From: Burkholderiales bacterium
Lineage (GTDB): Bacteria; Pseudomonadota; Gammaproteobacteria; Burkholderiales; SG8-39
Assembly: GCA_020848075.1 (NCBI GenBank)
Contig: JADLAV010000061.1
Span: 62,001-126,000, forward strand
DNA length: 64,000 nt
Direction: 5' to 3'
Under the pieces are notes generated by a model. It was not told where the DNA came from, ran no database searches, and saw only the letters and a list, made by a program, of their open reading frames with translations. Position numbers and translations under genes: made by a program. Each line of letters begins with the position of its first letter. Position 1 is the stretch's first letter. Shown one piece after another: positions 62,366 through 64,000 of this stretch.

Positions 62366-63166
62366 TCACGCCTTGCGCTGGTGCTCCGCCGAGAGGAGCG
62401 GCAGCAGCTGGCCGAAGATCTTCGGCGAGCCGCACACGATGTGCCCCTTGTCGAGGTAACCCTCTTCGCCGTCGAGGTCGGCCACGAGCCCGCCGGCTTC
62501 GAGGATGAGCAGGCATCCGGCCGCCATGTCCCACGGCGAGAGCCCGATCTCCCAGAAGCCGTCGAGCCGCCCGGCTGCGACGTAGGCGAGATCGAGCGCG
62601 GCGGCGCCGGCGCGCCGCACGCCCGCCGTCCGGCGGACCACGGCCTTGAACATCCGCGTGTACTCCTCGAGATACGCGAGCTCGCGGAACGGGAAGCCCG
62701 TGCCGATCAGCGCTTCGCTCATGCGGCTGCGTTTCGCGACGCGGATGCGCCGGTCGTTCAGAAACGCGCCCCGGCCGCGCGAGGCGGTGAAGAGCTCGTT
62801 GCGCGTCGGATCGAAGACGACCGCCTGCGCGAGGGTGCCCCGGTGCCGCAGCGCGATCGAGACCGCGTACTGCGGAAAGCCGTGGATGAAGTTGGTGGTG
62901 CCGTCGAGCGGATCGATGATCCAGGTGTAGTCCGAGGCGCCGGAGGCGCCGGACTCCTCTGCTAGAATGGCGTGGTCCGGATACGCCTTCGCCAGCACGT
63001 CGATCGCCGCGGCCTCCGCGGCCCGGTCGACTTCGGTCACGAAATCGCTCTGCCGCTTGGTCGTGACCGTGACGGCCTCGATGTCGCGCGACGCGCGGCT
63101 GATCACCGCGCCGGCGCGGCGCGCGGCCTTCACGGCAACGGTGAGCATGGGGTGAAGCTGATGCAT
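62366..63166 (-). CDS. suhB: inositol monophosphatase family protein (SuhB-like)
   Basis: 266 aa, the normal size. A Mg-dependent phosphatase; SuhB also acts as a factor for rRNA antitermination. Metal-binding motifs [21 protein letters not shown] and LSPWDMAAG are intact. Its start [19 protein letters not shown] suits the family, with a second ATG six codons on. Divergent from trmJ with only 53 bp between start codons, an order common in betaproteobacteria. A TAGAAT on the minus strand (63225-63220) may be its -10 element. Confidence 0.93.
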   Translation of the reverse strand: MHQLHPMLTVAVKAARRAGAVISRASRDIEAVTVTTKRQSDFVTEVDRAAEAAAIDVLAKAYPDHAILAEESGASGASDYTWIIDPLDGTTNFIHGFPQYAVSIALRHRGTLAQAVVFDPTRNELFTASRGRGAFLNDRRIRVAKRSRMSEALIGTGFPFRELAYLEEYTRMFKAVVRRTAGVRRAGAAALDLAYVAAGRLDGFWEIGLSPWDMAAGCLLILEAGGLVADLDGEEGYLDKGHIVCGSPKIFGQLLPLLSAEHQRKA

Positions 63167-63207
63167 GTTCGCTCGAGGGGCGGGAGGCGACGCGCTCGCG
63201 GAAATTC

Positions 63208-63222
63208 GGAGAACCCACGATT
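63208..63222 (+). promoter_or_regulatory. ribosome binding site and probable ATT start codon of trmJ
   Basis: GGAG (63208-63211), eight bases, then ATT (63220-63222) opening the TrmJ frame. No ATG, GTG or TTG exists in that frame between 63160 and the GTG at 63268, and that GTG lies inside the conserved first strand and has no ribosome site. Confidence 0.6.
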
Positions 63223-63975
63223 CTAACGAATCTATCCGCCGCAGACCCGCTCGCGCGCATTCGCGTCGTGCTCGTCGGCACGACGCACCCCGGGAACATC
63301 GGCGCCGCGGCGCGCGCGCTGAAGACGATGGGGCTCGCGCGGCTCGTGCTCGTCGCGCCGCGCACGTTCCCGGATCCTGAGGCCGAAGCGCGCGCGAGCG
63401 GAGCGGCCGACGTGCTGGCGGAAGCGCGGGTGGTTCCGACGCTCGATCAGGCGCTTGCCGGCACCACGCTCGCGATCGCGCTCTCGGCGCGGCGGCGCGG
63501 GCTCTCCCTGCCGGAGCTCGACGCGCGCGCGGCCGCGGACCTCGCGGTGACGGAGGCGCAGCACGGCGAAGTCGCGCTCGTGTTCGGCACCGAATCGGTC
63601 GGCCTGTCGAACGACGAGACGCTCAAGTGCCAGCGCCTTGCCTGGATCCCGACCGGAGCGAGCTACTCGTCGCTGAACCTGGCGGCGGCCGTGCAGGTGG
63701 TCGCCTACGAGCTGCACATGGCGGCGGGCGCGCCGCCGCGACCGGGCACGGGCTTCGATGCGGCAAGCCTCGAGGAAGTCGAGGCGTTCTTCGCGCACCT
63801 CGAGCGCAACCTCGTGGTGTCGGGGTTTCTCGATCCGGCGCAGCCGAAGCGGCTGATGGAGCGTCTGCGGCGGCTCTTCGGACGGGCACGGCTCGAGCGC
63901 GAGGAGGTCAACATCCTGCGCGGAATCCTCACCGCCTGGGACGGCTTCGGGGCGCGAAAGCGCCGATCGCGGTGA
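63220..63975 (+). CDS. trmJ: tRNA (cytidine/uridine-2'-O-)-methyltransferase TrmJ
   Basis: 251 aa if started at ATT 63220; a minimum of 235 aa from the GTG at 63268. A SPOUT methyltransferase for position 32 of several tRNAs. The SAM-site strand [20 protein letters not shown] near the N-terminus is complete only with the upstream start. Motifs 2 and 3, [14 protein letters not shown] and [16 protein letters not shown], follow. The C-terminal extension (about 175-251, [20 protein letters not shown]) is typical of TrmJ. In betaproteobacteria it lies divergent from suhB as here. Confidence 0.92.
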   Translation: MLTNLSAADPLARIRVVLVGTTHPGNIGAAARALKTMGLARLVLVAPRTFPDPEAEARASGAADVLAEARVVPTLDQALAGTTLAIALSARRRGLSLPELDARAAADLAVTEAQHGEVALVFGTESVGLSNDETLKCQRLAWIPTGASYSSLNLAAAVQVVAYELHMAAGAPPRPGTGFDAASLEEVEAFFAHLERNLVVSGFLDPAQPKRLMERLRRLFGRARLEREEVNILRGILTAWDGFGARKRRSR

Positions 63976-64000
63976 CGGGCGCCCTGGGAGCGGGGGCGGG
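63976..64000. other. window edge
   Basis: 25 GC-rich bases after trmJ; nothing is visible. Confidence 0.3.

Noticed and set aside
60318..63365. One very long minus-strand frame through the OGT homologue and the inositol phosphatase
   Set aside because: Only the part up to 62354 matches the family. The rest is a shadow of the phosphatase gene in another frame.
63268..63975. GTG at 63268 as the trmJ start
   Set aside because: It would remove the conserved RIRVV strand and has no ribosome binding site. ATT at 63220 fits better.

Overview
The window is a GC-rich chromosomal segment, clearly above 65% G+C by eye, packed with housekeeping genes. Gene order points to a betaproteobacterium of the Burkholderiales/Nitrosomonadales type. 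The runs accA-tilS, ndk-rlmN-pilF-rodZ-ispG-hisS-yfgM-bamB-der-hfq-hflX-hflK-hflC-hisZ-purA, rpsF-priB-rpsR-rplI-dnaB and alaC-hom-thrC are each typical of that class. I see no phage, insertion sequence, CRISPR array, rRNA or plasmid gene. The genome is probably an environmental lineage, because most starts outside the core block lack obvious promoters and GTG/TTG starts are frequent.

Layout. 58-5054 (minus): a nitrate/sulfonate-type ABC ATPase with a C-terminal AAA-associated domain, its double-length permease, and an FtsH protease. 5227-10376 (plus): a small acidic protein and a complete branched-chain amino-acid type (Liv) uptake system. 10836-15567 (plus): CnoX-like thioredoxin/TPR protein, HNH endonuclease, AlkA-like glycosylase, accA, tilS. 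15681-30860 (plus): a long run, largely translationally coupled, from ndk to purA, covering nucleotide metabolism, rRNA/tRNA modification, pilus and cell-shape factors, isoprenoid synthesis, outer-membrane assembly, ribosome biogenesis, RNA chaperone and membrane-protease control. A tRNA-Leu(CAG) on the minus strand separates it from rnr-rlmB, the rpsF-priB-rpsR-rplI ribosomal operon and dnaB.

37934-48331: a secreted polysaccharide deacetylase, then minus-strand phoH and bcp, and a full 4-amino-4-deoxy-L-arabinose (Ara4N) lipid A modification operon. There ArnA is split into separate formyltransferase and decarboxylase genes and only one small flippase subunit is present. 48461-55089: alaC-hom-thrC facing mutS. 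55380-60135: an orphan FhaC/ShlB-type outer-membrane transporter, then an LVIVD-repeat protein, a COG0523 GTPase and a GlcG/HbpS-like protein. 60318-63975: a TPR/SPINDLY-type O-GlcNAc transferase homologue, an inositol-monophosphatase family protein and trmJ.

The least expected signals are non-coding. Two separate intergenic regions (about 10480-10576 plus, and 37518-37667 minus) look like small RNA genes. Each has an intrinsic terminator and a stem-loop whose loop carries the same 9-mer TCCTCCTCC, which is complementary to Shine-Dalgarno sequences; the second also has a near-consensus sigma-70 promoter. Ribosomal proteins S6 and S18, which bind each other, both carry low-complexity repeat tails, and the rpsF leader contains a bulged hairpin like the known S6:S18-binding motif. 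trmJ appears to start at a rare ATT codon.
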